A stretch of 33,587 bases of DNA from an uncultured beta proteobacterium (GCA_903958565.1 CAJBTJ010000163.1:1-33587); one strand, 5' to 3'. Shown: positions 1 to 7,278, counted from the first letter of the stretch. The notes: generated by a model from the sequence alone, not told the origin. Made by a program: numbers and translations.

Positions 1-234
1 ATCGTTCAGCGTACGCATTAAGTCGCCGCGCACCGTGCAGCACACGCAACCGTTCGACAGCTCGACGATCTCTTCGTCCTGATCTTGGACGAGCAAGTCG
101 TTATCGATGCTTTCTGGTCCGAATTCATTCTCGATCACGGCGATGCGCTTGCCGTGATATTCGGTCAGGATGCGTTTGAGGAGGGTCGTTTTACCTGCAC
201 CGAGAAAGCCGGTGAGGATTGTGACGGGGACCAT
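1..234 (-). CDS. CobW/G3E-family P-loop GTPase, N-terminal part only (cut by window edge)
   Basis: About 78 N-terminal residues are visible and the gene runs off the left edge. The protein opens with VPVTILTGFLGAGKTTLL, whose GxxGxGKT Walker A lies at about residues 9-17. It continues to an ENEFGPESIDNDLL segment and the metal-binding GCVCC motif followed by TVRGDL. This order (P-loop, ExxFG, CxCC) is diagnostic of G3E metal-chaperone GTPases (CobW, YjiA, ZigA), which hand Zn or Co to client proteins in the cytoplasm. The specific metal cannot be told from this fragment. I chose the ATG at 234 because the family starts just before the P-loop strand; an in-frame ATG at 261 would add nine residues. 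Neither has a strong ribosome site. The gene is separated from xerC by about 275 bases, so it is probably its own unit. Confidence 0.88.
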   Translation of the reverse strand, partial: MVPVTILTGFLGAGKTTLLKRILTEYHGKRIAVIENEFGPESIDNDLLVQDQDEEIVELSNGCVCCTVRGDLMRTLND

Positions 235-372
235 TTTGTCCAGACTGCTAGGGGAATTCATGAGCGGATTAACTTCAAAAACGGAAAGGGTGCATCAGGC
301 ACCGGACCAAGCCTAGACTTCAAGGCAAGGCGGGATTACAGCACAGCCCACGCCAAGGGGCAAACATTCTAG

Positions 373-394
373 ACTGGGGGTTTATACCCCTAGT
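373..394. promoter_or_regulatory. Near-palindrome in the CobW-gene upstream region
   Basis: ACTGGGGG, a six-base TTTATA centre, then CCCCTAGT: eight-base arms with one non-matching position. It lies about 140 bases upstream of the CobW-family start. No T-run follows on either strand, so it reads more like a protein-binding site or promoter-proximal hairpin than a terminator. The binding protein is unknown, and it does not resemble a Zur box that I can recognise. Confidence 0.3.
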
Positions 395-492
395 TGGCAA
401 AAATACTTAGTGCCGCGAGCTTAGCAGACCCAAATTGCAATACCCTGACAAATGGGGGCGCTTTACGTAATTTCAATAAGAAAGTTTATTTT

Positions 493-516
493 AGCTAAAT
501 TAATAATTATTTAGCT
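493..516. terminator. AT-rich inverted repeat over the xerC stop codon
   Basis: Perfect eight-base arms (AGCTAAAT and ATTTAGCT) flank an AT-only eight-base spacer, and the xerC stop codon (511-513) lies within the right arm. Read on the minus strand, the hairpin is followed by AAAATAAAC rather than a T-run, so a classical intrinsic terminator is not supported. It may be a 3'-end stabilising hairpin or an operator. The 262-510 gap otherwise contains no gene that I can support. Confidence 0.3.
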
Positions 517-1476
517 TTTGCGTCCGGCACGAGGGTGGGCGGAATCGTACGCTCGGGCCAGATGCTGAAAATCTAGCTTTGTATACAGTTGGGTGGTGGA
601 AATGTTGGCGTGACCAAGCATTTCTTGTACCGCACGCAAATCCTGGGCAGATTGCAACACGTGGCTCGCAAAGCTGTGGCGCAACACGTGCGGGTGCACA
701 TGGGTAGGCAAACCGGCCAGCAGCGCCAGACGGGTGAGTTGGGATTGCACAACACGAGGGCTGATCCGTCGTCCGCGTGCGCCTAAAAAAAGCGCCGTGG
801 CATCTACGTCCGGGGCTTGCGATAGGGCGAGCGCGGGGCGGGCCTCGAGCCACTGCCCCAAGCTGGCTCTTGCCTGCGTACCAATCGGTACGGAGCGGCG
901 CTTGCCGCCTTTGCCCAGAACGTGAACCTCTTGTTCGCGTAGATCAATCCAGCCCGCCGAGGTGTACTCCTTGGATTGGGTGTATTGCAGGTCAAGGCTC
1001 ACGAGTTCGCTGAGCCGCAGGCCGCTCGAATAGAAGAGCTCAAACATGGCCCGATCGCGCAGACCGACTGGGTCGGTGCGTGTGGTCAGGACGGTGGCGT
1101 CCAGCAGGGCCTGGGTCTGATCGACAGACAGCGCTTTGGGTAGGCTGCGCTTGATCTTTGGCGCGCGCACATCTGCTGCGGGGTTAGTCGGCATCTTGGC
1201 TTGCGGCGCCCACCATTTGAAAAAACCGCGCCAAGCCGCCAGCATGCGAGCAAGGCTTCGAGGGCTATGCCCTTGCGCATGTAGGCGTCCTAGAAAATGC
1301 CGAATGTTGCCATTGACGACTTGCTCGAGTGGCTTGTCCTCATGGAGTCTGACAAGCTGTTGCAAGTCACGGCGATAGGCGTCAAGCGTATGAACAGAAT
1401 AGCGTCGGTTACGCTCGAGATGCGTCAGCCACAGAACGACGCTTTCAGGTAGCAGTGGTTCGATGGCCTCGGACAT
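511..1476 (-). CDS. xerC: Tyrosine recombinase XerC
   Basis: Site-specific recombinase that acts with XerD at dif to resolve chromosome dimers at division. The 321-residue product has the N-terminal SAM-like core-binding domain (about residues 8-95) and the C-terminal catalytic domain. All six catalytic positions are visible: R154 (SGLRLSEL), K189 (GKGGKRR), H263 and R266 (HVLRH), H289 (LGHANIS) and nucleophile Y298 (TQLYTKLD). Length is normal for XerC. The ATG at 1476 is preferred, leaving five bases after the DUF484 stop; a TTG at 1485 in the same frame would overlap that stop. It is the last gene of dapF-DUF484-xerC, the gene order known from many proteobacteria, which supports XerC over XerD. 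Confidence 0.95.
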   Translation of the reverse strand: MSEAIEPLLPESVVLWLTHLERNRRYSVHTLDAYRRDLQQLVRLHEDKPLEQVVNGNIRHFLGRLHAQGHSPRSLARMLAAWRGFFKWWAPQAKMPTNPAADVRAPKIKRSLPKALSVDQTQALLDATVLTTRTDPVGLRDRAMFELFYSSGLRLSELVSLDLQYTQSKEYTSAGWIDLREQEVHVLGKGGKRRSVPIGTQARASLGQWLEARPALALSQAPDVDATALFLGARGRRISPRVVQSQLTRLALLAGLPTHVHPHVLRHSFASHVLQSAQDLRAVQEMLGHANISTTQLYTKLDFQHLARAYDSAHPRAGRKS

Positions 1477-1481
1477 TTTCT

Positions 1482-2186
1482 TCAAGCGCGGGTATTGAGT
1501 GTCGGGATCGTTGGGTCGCCCGACGTCGCGCTGCTGTTTAAACGCGAAAGCGCAGCGCTGGCGAGAATCCCGACTGTCTGCAGAAAAGCACGACCCATAT
1601 CCGGCGCAAAGCGCTCAGCGTCGTCCGAACCGAGCACGAGCATGCCAAAGGCAGGCGCGTTTGGGGCGGGACGCAGTGACAGAACGGCAAACGATGCAGG
1701 TGGACGCTTGAGCCAGCTAGCAGCGGTGAGTTTGGTGTCGTTCCCGCAGTACGGTGTGGTCAGCGCATTGGCATAGTCACGCACCTCATTCGACACGGCT
1801 TCGCCGATGCCTTCTTCAGGGAGGTCTAAACTCCATAGACGCATACCGACCTCTTGCAAATTGAACTGCTCAGTCAGGCCTTGCGCGACTTGCTCTGGCA
1901 CACGCGCAGTGACGGGCTCGGCTAGCATGCGCACACACCAGCGATTGAGCTTATCCGTGGTCAACTCATTAAGTGCGGCATTGCGCACGAGTTCGGCGAG
2001 ACGAAACTCAAAATCTTTCAGGCGCTCGCGTAGCGTTAGGATTTGACGCTCACCGAGCGAAATCGCACGCGCCTGATGGGGATGTGGCACTTCGATTGTT
2101 GAAAAAAGCTCTGCATGTTGCACAAAGAATTCTGGATGCTCTTGCAGAAAACGCGCGACGGTCTGTGCGGTTAGCGAATCAGTCAT
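1482..2186 (-). CDS. DUF484 family protein
   Basis: A 234-residue protein of the DUF484 family, which is almost always found between dapF and xerC. The N-terminus (TVARFLQEHPEFFVQHAELF) and the following VPHPHQARAISLGERQILTLRERL stretch are the family signature; the latter looks like a coiled coil at about residues 45-75. The rest resembles a GAF-like fold with conserved WSLDLPEEG and LVLGSDDAERFAPDMGRAFL segments. There is no catalytic motif I recognise and the molecular role is unknown. Position alone suggests a link with XerC. Spacing to xerC is five bases and to dapF about 27, so co-transcription is likely. Confidence 0.9.
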   Translation of the reverse strand: MTDSLTAQTVARFLQEHPEFFVQHAELFSTIEVPHPHQARAISLGERQILTLRERLKDFEFRLAELVRNAALNELTTDKLNRWCVRMLAEPVTARVPEQVAQGLTEQFNLQEVGMRLWSLDLPEEGIGEAVSNEVRDYANALTTPYCGNDTKLTAASWLKRPPASFAVLSLRPAPNAPAFGMLVLGSDDAERFAPDMGRAFLQTVGILASAALSRLNSSATSGDPTIPTLNTRA

Positions 2187-2213
2187 GGCTACATACTCAT
2201 TAAGAAGAGTGAA

Positions 2214-3104
2214 CTAAATACCTGCGGGGATCGAGGCCACCAAGCGGTCGATATCAATGCTGCTGGAAAAAACGGTTGTGGTCGGACCGGTCATGCGCAG
2301 CGCCTGACCATCCCATTCAATCGTGAGCCAGCCGCCTCGCGCGCGTAAGCGCACCGGCGAATCGAGAAGCCCGCGCCGAATGCCGGCCGCCACTGCGGCA
2401 CAGGCGCCTGTGCCGCAAGCGAGCGTTTCACCTGCGCCGCGCTCGTAAACGCGCAGGTAGGCGGTGTGCCGATCGACGACTTGTAAAAAGCCTGCATTCA
2501 CACGGCGCGTAAACCGCGGATGGGATTCAATCAGCGGACCGATTTGCGCTACGGGGGCGTGATCAACATCCGCAACAACTTGCACGGCGTGTGGATTTGA
2601 AATCGCAACGGCCGAAAGCCAGACGAGCTGCTCGGCACCGTTTACGTGCAAGGGCAAACCATAGAGCGTATCTGTGCCCTCGGTGCGCGCGGCGAGCCCC
2701 GTCACATCAAACGGCAGGTCGGCAGGCGCAAAGCGGGTTTGGCCCATATCCACCACAACATCCCCATTGGGCAGTGCCTCGAGGGTGATCAGGCCAGTCG
2801 CGATTTCCGCGCGTAAGGGGTTGCGGGAGGACAGTTTTTGTTCGTGAACAAATTTAACGAAACAGCGCGCGCCGTTCCCGCAGTGTTCGACTTCACCGCC
2901 ATCCGCATTGAATATGCGATAACGAAAATCCGCTTCAGGATGGTGGGGGGTGTCGACTAATAAGATTTGGTCACAGCCAATGCCGAACTGTCGGTGAGCG
3001 AGCGCCCGTGCGCGTTCTGGGGTCATGTCAATGGACTGACGCACCCCATCGAGCATGACGAAATCATTGCCCAAACCGTGCATTTTGGTGAAGTTCCAGA
3101 TCAT
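2214..3104 (-). CDS. dapF: Diaminopimelate epimerase
   Basis: Converts LL- to meso-diaminopimelate for lysine and peptidoglycan synthesis, in the cytoplasm and without cofactor. The 296-residue product starts [15 protein letters not shown], the conserved family N-terminus. Both catalytic cysteines are visible: C75 in HCGNGARCF and C230 in LACGTGACA. The ATG at 3104 is preferred over the in-frame ATG at 3122, because homologues begin one or two residues before [11 protein letters not shown] and a GGAGG sits ten bases upstream of it. It heads the dapF-DUF484-xerC unit and is divergent from metK. In related Burkholderiales, lipid A acyltransferase genes often lie between metK and dapF; none is present here. 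Confidence 0.96.
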   Translation of the reverse strand: MIWNFTKMHGLGNDFVMLDGVRQSIDMTPERARALAHRQFGIGCDQILLVDTPHHPEADFRYRIFNADGGEVEHCGNGARCFVKFVHEQKLSSRNPLRAEIATGLITLEALPNGDVVVDMGQTRFAPADLPFDVTGLAARTEGTDTLYGLPLHVNGAEQLVWLSAVAISNPHAVQVVADVDHAPVAQIGPLIESHPRFTRRVNAGFLQVVDRHTAYLRVYERGAGETLACGTGACAAVAAGIRRGLLDSPVRLRARGGWLTIEWDGQALRMTGPTTTVFSSSIDIDRLVASIPAGI

Positions 3105-3221
3105 GTAGGCATTATCCTCCATTTACCTCATGGGTAGATACCTGTGTGCTTGTGACTTGCTGGCGTAAGGTTATAAGCAGACGTAATTACAACAATTGAT
3201 TAATTTCGCATAAAATACCGA

Positions 3222-3416
3222 CAGTCGCTGAGTTAACCGACAACTTGCGGAGCGACTACGCTAGGTCTAAGCCGATGTGCTGGGCCGGCATAAAAATAAT
3301 TCCGCTAAAGCGTCGCGCCCATTCCAGCGTCTATCAGCGTCTTTGACAGGTGAAGGTACGGGGTGCAACGCACCTCCTTAACCTACCCCTCTGGTTTTCC
3401 AGAAAAGGACGTGATC
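3222..3416 (+). ncRNA. Structured metK leader, candidate cis-regulatory RNA (possible pseudoknot plus anti-SD hairpin)
   Basis: The 312-base gap upstream of metK holds unusually dense complementarity. GCGGA (3247-3251) can pair with TCCGC (3301-3305). The adjacent GCGAC (3252-3256) can pair with GTCGC (3312-3316), which gives H-type pseudoknot topology. Closer to the gene, GGTGC (3362-3366) pairs with GCACC (3370-3374). GGGGT (3360-3364) can instead pair with ACCCC (3385-3389). TCCTT (3375-3379) is complementary to the metK ribosome site AAGGA (3405-3409). A small CTGG-TTTT-CCAG hairpin (3391-3402) abuts that site. The octamer CAGCGTCT occurs twice, ten bases apart (3325, 3335). SAM-sensing leaders in front of metK are known in other bacteria, but I do not recognise a described class here. 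The RNA nature is inferred. Confidence 0.4.
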
Positions 3417-4583
3417 ATGTCTAAAGCTAGCGATTATCTCTTTACCTCTGAATCGGTCTCTGAAGGCCATCCCGACAAGGTCGCTGACCAAGTCTCCGAT
3501 GCCATTCTTGATGCGATCTTCACTCAAGACCCTCACGCCCGTGTCGCCGCCGAAACGCTGTGTAACACTGGTTTGGTTGTGCTTGCTGGTGAAATCACCA
3601 CCTCTGCGAACGTTGACTACATCCAGGTTGCGCGCGATACCATCAAGCGTATCGGCTACGACAATACCGAATACGGTATTGACTACAAAGGGTGTGCCGT
3701 GTTGGTGGCCTATGACAAGCAATCACCCGACATCGCGCAGGGTGTGGATCGTTCGTCCGAAGACTATTTGAACCAAGGCGCTGGTGACCAAGGCTTGATG
3801 TTTGGTTACGCGTGTAACGAGACACCGGATCTGATGCCCGCACCGATCTGGTACGCACACCGTTTGGTACAGCGTCAGAGCGAATTGCGTAAAGACGGCC
3901 GACTGCCTTGGCTGCGCCCAGACGCAAAGTCGCAAGTCACTTTCCGTTATGTGGATGGCAAGCCTGTTGAAGTGGATACGGTTGTGTTGTCGACCCAGCA
4001 TGCCCCCGAGATTTCGCAGACAGAGATCCATGAAGCGGTGATCGAACACATCATTCGCCCAAGCTTCCCAGCAGGTCTGTTGACGGCAAAAACTAAGTTC
4101 CTGATCAACCCGACCGGTCGCTTTGTGATCGGTGGTCCCCAGGGCGATTGCGGGTTGACCGGCCGTAAGATCATTGTTGATACCTACGGTGGCGCATGCC
4201 GTCACGGTGGCGGCGCGTTCTCGGGCAAGGATCCTTCAAAGGTTGACCGTTCGGCGGCTTACGCTGCGCGTTACGTTGCCAAAAACATTGTGGCGGCCGG
4301 TTTGGCTAGCAAGTGCGAAGTGCAGGTCAGCTACGCGATTGGTGTGGCAGAGCCTATCAACATTACCGTCAACACCGACGGCACAGGCGTGGTGTCAGAC
4401 GAGCAGTTGTCCAAGTTGGTCCGTGAGCATTTCGACTTGCGTCCCAAGGGCATCGTCAACATGCTTGACCTCTTGCGCCCGATCTACAGCAAGACAGCTG
4501 CCTACGGTCACTTCGGCCGCAACGAGCCTGAGTTCAGCTGGGAAGCCACTGACAAGGCCGCTGCGCTTAAGAAGGCTGTTTAA
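3417..4583 (+). CDS. metK: S-adenosylmethionine synthetase
   Basis: Makes SAM from methionine and ATP with release of phosphate and pyrophosphate; a cytoplasmic tetramer. The 388-residue product has the usual three-domain length. Visible signatures are EGHPDK (16-21, ATP site), [11 protein letters not shown] (from residue 121), a [18 protein letters not shown] stretch carrying the glycine-rich P-loop, and [13 protein letters not shown] chose the ATG at 3417 because it has AAGGA seven bases upstream and matches the family N-terminus; a GTG-initiated extension from 3363 would run through the hairpins of the leader. Its stop shares one base with the start of the DUF1289 gene. It stands divergent from dapF and probably has its own regulated promoter and leader. 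Confidence 0.98.
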   Translation: MSKASDYLFTSESVSEGHPDKVADQVSDAILDAIFTQDPHARVAAETLCNTGLVVLAGEITTSANVDYIQVARDTIKRIGYDNTEYGIDYKGCAVLVAYDKQSPDIAQGVDRSSEDYLNQGAGDQGLMFGYACNETPDLMPAPIWYAHRLVQRQSELRKDGRLPWLRPDAKSQVTFRYVDGKPVEVDTVVLSTQHAPEISQTEIHEAVIEHIIRPSFPAGLLTAKTKFLINPTGRFVIGGPQGDCGLTGRKIIVDTYGGACRHGGGAFSGKDPSKVDRSAAYAARYVAKNIVAAGLASKCEVQVSYAIGVAEPINITVNTDGTGVVSDEQLSKLVREHFDLRPKGIVNMLDLLRPIYSKTAAYGHFGRNEPEFSWEATDKAAALKKAV

Positions 4584-4774
4584 TGGCAGACACGAGCACG
4601 CCCGATTCACCTTGCGTCGCGGTGTGCTCGACCTTGTTTGACGACATCTGTCGCGGCTGCGGTCGCACCGTGATGGAAGTCTCGAACTGGGTGTTTATGG
4701 ACGACGCCGAAAAGCAAGCCGTCTGGGTGCGTATTCGTGCTGAGGGCTACCCAAGACGACCTGACGGAAAGTAA
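4583..4774 (+). CDS. DUF1289 small cysteine-rich protein
   Basis: A 63-residue protein with PCVAVCSTLFDDICRGCGRTVMEVSNW, the four-cysteine signature of DUF1289 (CxxVCxxD...CxGCxR). The cysteines probably bind a metal or Fe-S cluster; function is not established. The ATG overlaps the metK stop (TAATG), so it is almost certainly translationally coupled and co-transcribed with metK. An intrinsic terminator follows immediately. Confidence 0.85.
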   Translation: MADTSTPDSPCVAVCSTLFDDICRGCGRTVMEVSNWVFMDDAEKQAVWVRIRAEGYPRRPDGK

Positions 4775-4779
4775 AAAAG

Positions 4780-4826
4780 AAAAGAGCGCTTGGTGTGAAC
4801 TACACCCCAAACGCTCTTTTTTATTT
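4780..4826. terminator. Bidirectional intrinsic terminator between metK-DUF1289 and the dehydrogenase gene
   Basis: A long stem joins AAAGAGCG near 4781 to CGCTCTTT near 4812, with inner TTGGTGT / ACACCCCAA pairing. It has an A-run on the left and TTTTTT on the right, so it works in both directions. It ends the plus-strand metK unit and the minus-strand decarboxylase-dehydrogenase unit. Confidence 0.9.
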
Positions 4827-4849
4827 CCGCTTCACGAATACCGCGTCTT

Positions 4850-5758
4850 TTACTTCTTATCTGACAGCGTATCGCCAGCAAGTGTCTCTGTGAGCTTGGC
4901 AATCGCAGTGTGATCCTGTCCGGGCCCCAACATTGCAGCACAAGAGGCCCACATTTCACGGCACAGGGCCGAGAATGGTGTCGGGGTGTTGGTGTCGCGT
5001 CCGATCTCGAGCGCGATACTCAAATCCTTGACCATCAAGTCCAGCCCGAAGCCTGCGTTGTACTGACCCGACAACACAAATTGTTTGAATTTCTTTTGAG
5101 TCGAGTTGTTCATTCCCGTCGAAGAGTTCAGCACATCGACCATTGCTGAAGGATCCAGACCAAAGCGTTTGCCAATCATCAGTGCTTCGACGCCAATCAG
5201 AAAACCACCGGCCGAGACCAGGTTGTTCAGCGCTTTCATCGCATGTGCGGAGCCAACATCACCCGTGCGGGTAATGGAGGTACCCATACAGGACAACACA
5301 GGGCGTACACGCTCAAGAATGGCTTCGCTACCGCCAAACATGATCGCGAGTTCGCCCGTCTTGGCGCGCGGCACGCCGCCCGAAACAGGCGCATCAACCA
5401 TATGCGCGCCCGCTGCCGCGACTTGCTCGGCCAAGCTGCGTGTGATGGTGGGTACGCCCGAACTCATCTCGATCACGACAGCGTCTTTACGCAGCCCGGC
5501 GAGTACGCCATTCGTGCCTTCAAGGACTGCCTGCACGATCGCGCTGGTGGGCAGAATTGTGATGATGATGTCGGACGCTGCCGCGAGCGCGCGGTTTGAT
5601 GCTGCGACCGTACCGCCGAGTTCTTTGGCGAAGGCCTGCGCGCGTTCAGACGACGCATCGACGATTTGTAGAGGATAGCCAGCTTTGTGCAGAAGGGCAG
5701 CCATGGGCCAGCCCATACTGCCTACGCCTACAAAACCTATGGTGGGTTTGGCGCTCAT
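4850..5758 (-). CDS. NAD(P)-dependent beta-hydroxyacid dehydrogenase (HIBADH / tartronate-semialdehyde reductase family)
   Basis: A 302-residue member of the 3-hydroxyisobutyrate dehydrogenase superfamily, which oxidises or reduces beta-hydroxyacids. The N-terminal Rossmann domain shows GFVGVGSMG (8-16). The substrate-binding motif DAPVSGGVPRA lies at 122-132, the probable catalytic lysine is K175 in AMKALNN, and a KDLSIALEIG segment occurs in the all-helical C-terminal domain. The exact substrate cannot be deduced. Its ATG overlaps the stop of the upstream decarboxylase-like gene (ATGA), so the two are translationally coupled and probably share a pathway. The two-way terminator lies just downstream. 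Confidence 0.9.
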   Translation of the reverse strand: MSAKPTIGFVGVGSMGWPMAALLHKAGYPLQIVDASSERAQAFAKELGGTVAASNRALAAASDIIITILPTSAIVQAVLEGTNGVLAGLRKDAVVIEMSSGVPTITRSLAEQVAAAGAHMVDAPVSGGVPRAKTGELAIMFGGSEAILERVRPVLSCMGTSITRTGDVGSAHAMKALNNLVSAGGFLIGVEALMIGKRFGLDPSAMVDVLNSSTGMNNSTQKKFKQFVLSGQYNAGFGLDLMVKDLSIALEIGRDTNTPTPFSALCREMWASCAAMLGPGQDHTAIAKLTETLAGDTLSDKK

Positions 5759-6273
5759 TTCTTGACAGCCTTTTTAGTGGTCGGTTTTTTAGCGACAGCC
5801 TTTTTTGCTGCTGCTTTTTTTGCGGTTGGTTTTTTAGCAGCTGATTTTTTAGTGGTCGATTTTTTAGCGGCAGCTTTGGTGTAGGCGCCTTCCTCTTCCA
5901 ATACCTGGTTGGCTGCTTTGAAAGCGTCCAAGCCGGCAGGGATGCCACAGTAAACGGTTGCGTGCAGCAACACCTCTTTGATTTCTTCAACCGTTACGCC
6001 GTTGGCGAGTGCGCCTTTGACGTGTAGTTTGATCTCGGCTGAACGGTTCAGTGCGGTGAGCATTGCCAGGTTAAGCATGCTGCGTGTTTTACGGCTTAAA
6101 CCATCACGCGTCCAGGCGTAGCCCCAGCACCATTCGGTGGTGATGTGCTGGAACGCCATGGTGAAGTCGTTGGCCTTAGCGATCGAGCCATCCACATAGT
6201 CTGTGCCGAGTACCGCGCGGCGTACGGCCAGGCCGTCTTTAAAAAGTTTTGCAGTTTCGTTTTTGGCAGACAT
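5755..6273 (-). CDS. Carboxymuconolactone decarboxylase-like enzyme with a histone-H1-like Lys/Ala C-terminal tail
   Basis: A 172-residue protein in two unlike parts. Residues 1-130 are a PcaC/AhpD-fold domain: TRSMLNLAMLTALNR, ELKLH-like segment IKLHVKGALANGVTVEEIKEVLLHATVYCGIPAG, with H104 and C109 at the usual active-site positions. The family includes 4-carboxymuconolactone decarboxylases and peroxiredoxin-like AhpD proteins. Residues 134-172 are a low-complexity tail of eight KK pairs spaced about five residues apart (AAAKK, STTKK, SAAKK, PTAKK and so on), like bacterial histone-H1 homologues. The ATG at 6273 has GGAG six bases upstream; the longer 6390 start runs through a palindrome and is unlikely. 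It heads the coupled pair with the dehydrogenase. I infer no frameshift, because the tail ends exactly at the coupled ATGA. Confidence 0.9.
   Translation of the reverse strand: MSAKNETAKLFKDGLAVRRAVLGTDYVDGSIAKANDFTMAFQHITTEWCWGYAWTRDGLSRKTRSMLNLAMLTALNRSAEIKLHVKGALANGVTVEEIKEVLLHATVYCGIPAGLDAFKAANQVLEEEGAYTKAAAKKSTTKKSAAKKPTAKKAAAKKAVAKKPTTKKAVKK
5758..5874 (-). repeat. 15-base coding repeat for the xxxKK tail
   Basis: About eight degenerate 15-base units, each carrying an A-run for the Lys-Lys pair (T-runs on the plus strand), encode residues 134-172 of the decarboxylase-like protein. Such arrays expand and contract by slippage, so tail length may vary between strains. Confidence 0.8.
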
Positions 6274-6315
6274 GTGCAGCTCCAGGAAAAAAAGATAAAA
6301 ACTGTCAGAAGCATT

Positions 6316-6336
6316 CCGTCGCGCGGCGCGCGACGG
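6316..6336. promoter_or_regulatory. Perfect 21-base palindrome in the divergent control region
   Basis: Ten-base perfect arms (CCGTCGCGCG / CGCGCGACGG) surround a single central G. It lies between the decarboxylase-like gene and the MBL-fold gene. It falls roughly 20-40 bases downstream of the predicted minus-strand start site, an operator-like position. No T-run follows, so it is not a terminator. The cognate regulator is not in the window. Confidence 0.5.
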
Positions 6337-6360
6337 TGCGATGATGACGGGTTGGGTACG

Positions 6361-6390
6361 ATTGTCTGCGCTCGGCCTGACTGATGTCAA
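6361..6390 (-). promoter_or_regulatory. Predicted sigma-70 promoter for the decarboxylase-dehydrogenase pair
   Basis: On the minus strand, a consensus TTGACA (-35, 6390-6385) is followed after 18 bases by GACAAT (-10, 6366-6361; four of six consensus bases). The palindrome at 6316-6336 lies just downstream. Confidence 0.5.
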
Positions 6391-6411
6391 GCACGCTGTC
6401 TGCTAATCTTC

Positions 6412-6441
6412 TTGACAGCGCGTGCGCAGCAAATCCAAAAT
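6412..6441 (+). promoter_or_regulatory. Predicted sigma-70 promoter for the MBL-fold hydrolase gene
   Basis: A consensus TTGACA at 6412-6417 is followed after 18 bases by CAAAAT at 6436-6441 (four of six). The implied start near 6448 leaves a leader of about 33 bases. It lies back to back with the minus-strand promoter. Confidence 0.45.
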
Positions 6442-6480
6442 GAACCAAACGGCGTCTTCAGACGCGAACACGGAGACACC

Positions 6481-7278
6481 ATGACACTGCCCCAATACGA
6501 GATCTTTGCGCTGCGTTACGGCACAATGGCCAAGCGCTCTCGTCGTGAGAACTTCATCACGCAGGATCCGCATGATGAACCCATGCCGATGGACTATTTT
6601 GTGTGGGTGGTGCGCAACGCTGAACGCACAATTTTGGTGGATACGGGTTTTAGCGCGCGCCAAGCCAAAGAAAGGGGGCGCACGCTCTTGCGCTGTCCGA
6701 TTGAGTCGCTGTCCTTGCTTGGGATTGCGCCAGAAGACATTCAAGATGTCGTGTTGACACACCTGCATTACGACCATGCAGGCAATATCGATTTATTGCC
6801 TAATGCGCGGTTCCATGTTCAAGACGGTGAGGTGGACTACGCCTGCGGTCGCCATATGTGCCACGGGTTGTTCCGTCATGCCTATGATATTGAGGACGTG
6901 GTCTCGCTCATCCGTCGCTTATACGCAAATCGCGTGGTGTTCCATGATGGTCGTCAAGAGCTTGCCCCCGGGCTCGAATTGATAAAAATCGGCGGACACA
7001 CCAAGGGACTGCAGTCCTTGCGTGTGCACACGGCGCGCGGCTGGGTAGTATTAGCCTCGGACGCCAGTCACTATTACGACAACATGGAAAAGCCGTCCCC
7101 CTTTCCGATTGTGTTTCATATCGGAGAGATGCTGGCGGGTTACGACACGCTGCGTGCGGCGGCCGCTTCGCCGCAGCACATCATCCCTGGGCACGATCCG
7201 CAAGTAAGAGAGCGTTACCCGTTCCATGGCAATCCAGCCGATGACATCGTGGCCTTGCACCAACCGCCCAAAGCGTAA
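6481..7278 (+). CDS. Metallo-beta-lactamase-fold hydrolase, N-acyl-homoserine-lactonase-like
   Basis: A 265-residue cytoplasmic metallohydrolase. The dizinc motif HLHYDH is at 94-99. Later metal ligands appear as GGHTKGLQSL, the bridging aspartate in ASDASHYY, and PGHDPQV. This layout matches the AHL-lactonase (AiiA/AttM-like) branch, but many relatives hydrolyse other lactones or esters, so the substrate is open. The ATG at 6481 has GGAGA just upstream; the longer TTG start at 6412 coincides with the -35 box. It is divergent from the decarboxylase-dehydrogenase pair, so a shared pathway involving lactone opening is plausible but not shown. No quorum-sensing genes are nearby. Confidence 0.87.
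   Translation: MTLPQYEIFALRYGTMAKRSRRENFITQDPHDEPMPMDYFVWVVRNAERTILVDTGFSARQAKERGRTLLRCPIESLSLLGIAPEDIQDVVLTHLHYDHAGNIDLLPNARFHVQDGEVDYACGRHMCHGLFRHAYDIEDVVSLIRRLYANRVVFHDGRQELAPGLELIKIGGHTKGLQSLRVHTARGWVVLASDASHYYDNMEKPSPFPIVFHIGEMLAGYDTLRAAAASPQHIIPGHDPQVRERYPFHGNPADDIVALHQPPKA

Noticed and set aside
85-372. Plus-strand 95-codon ORF at the left edge
   Set aside because: It is antisense to the CobW-family N-terminus, whose Walker A and CxCC motifs are unmistakable, and its own product has no recognisable features.
511-1476. XerC as an integrase of a mobile element
   Set aside because: It lies in the conserved dapF-DUF484-xerC order with no attachment repeats or cargo genes; I also saw no dif-like site in the window.
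3723-4205. Minus-strand 160-codon ORF inside metK
   Set aside because: Antisense shadow of strongly conserved metK sequence, with no ribosome site or motifs.
5106-5678. Plus-strand 190-codon ORF opposite the dehydrogenase gene
   Set aside because: Shadow of a gene with clear Rossmann and DAPVSGG motifs; its Ala/Ser/Arg-rich product is typical of antisense frames in GC-rich DNA.
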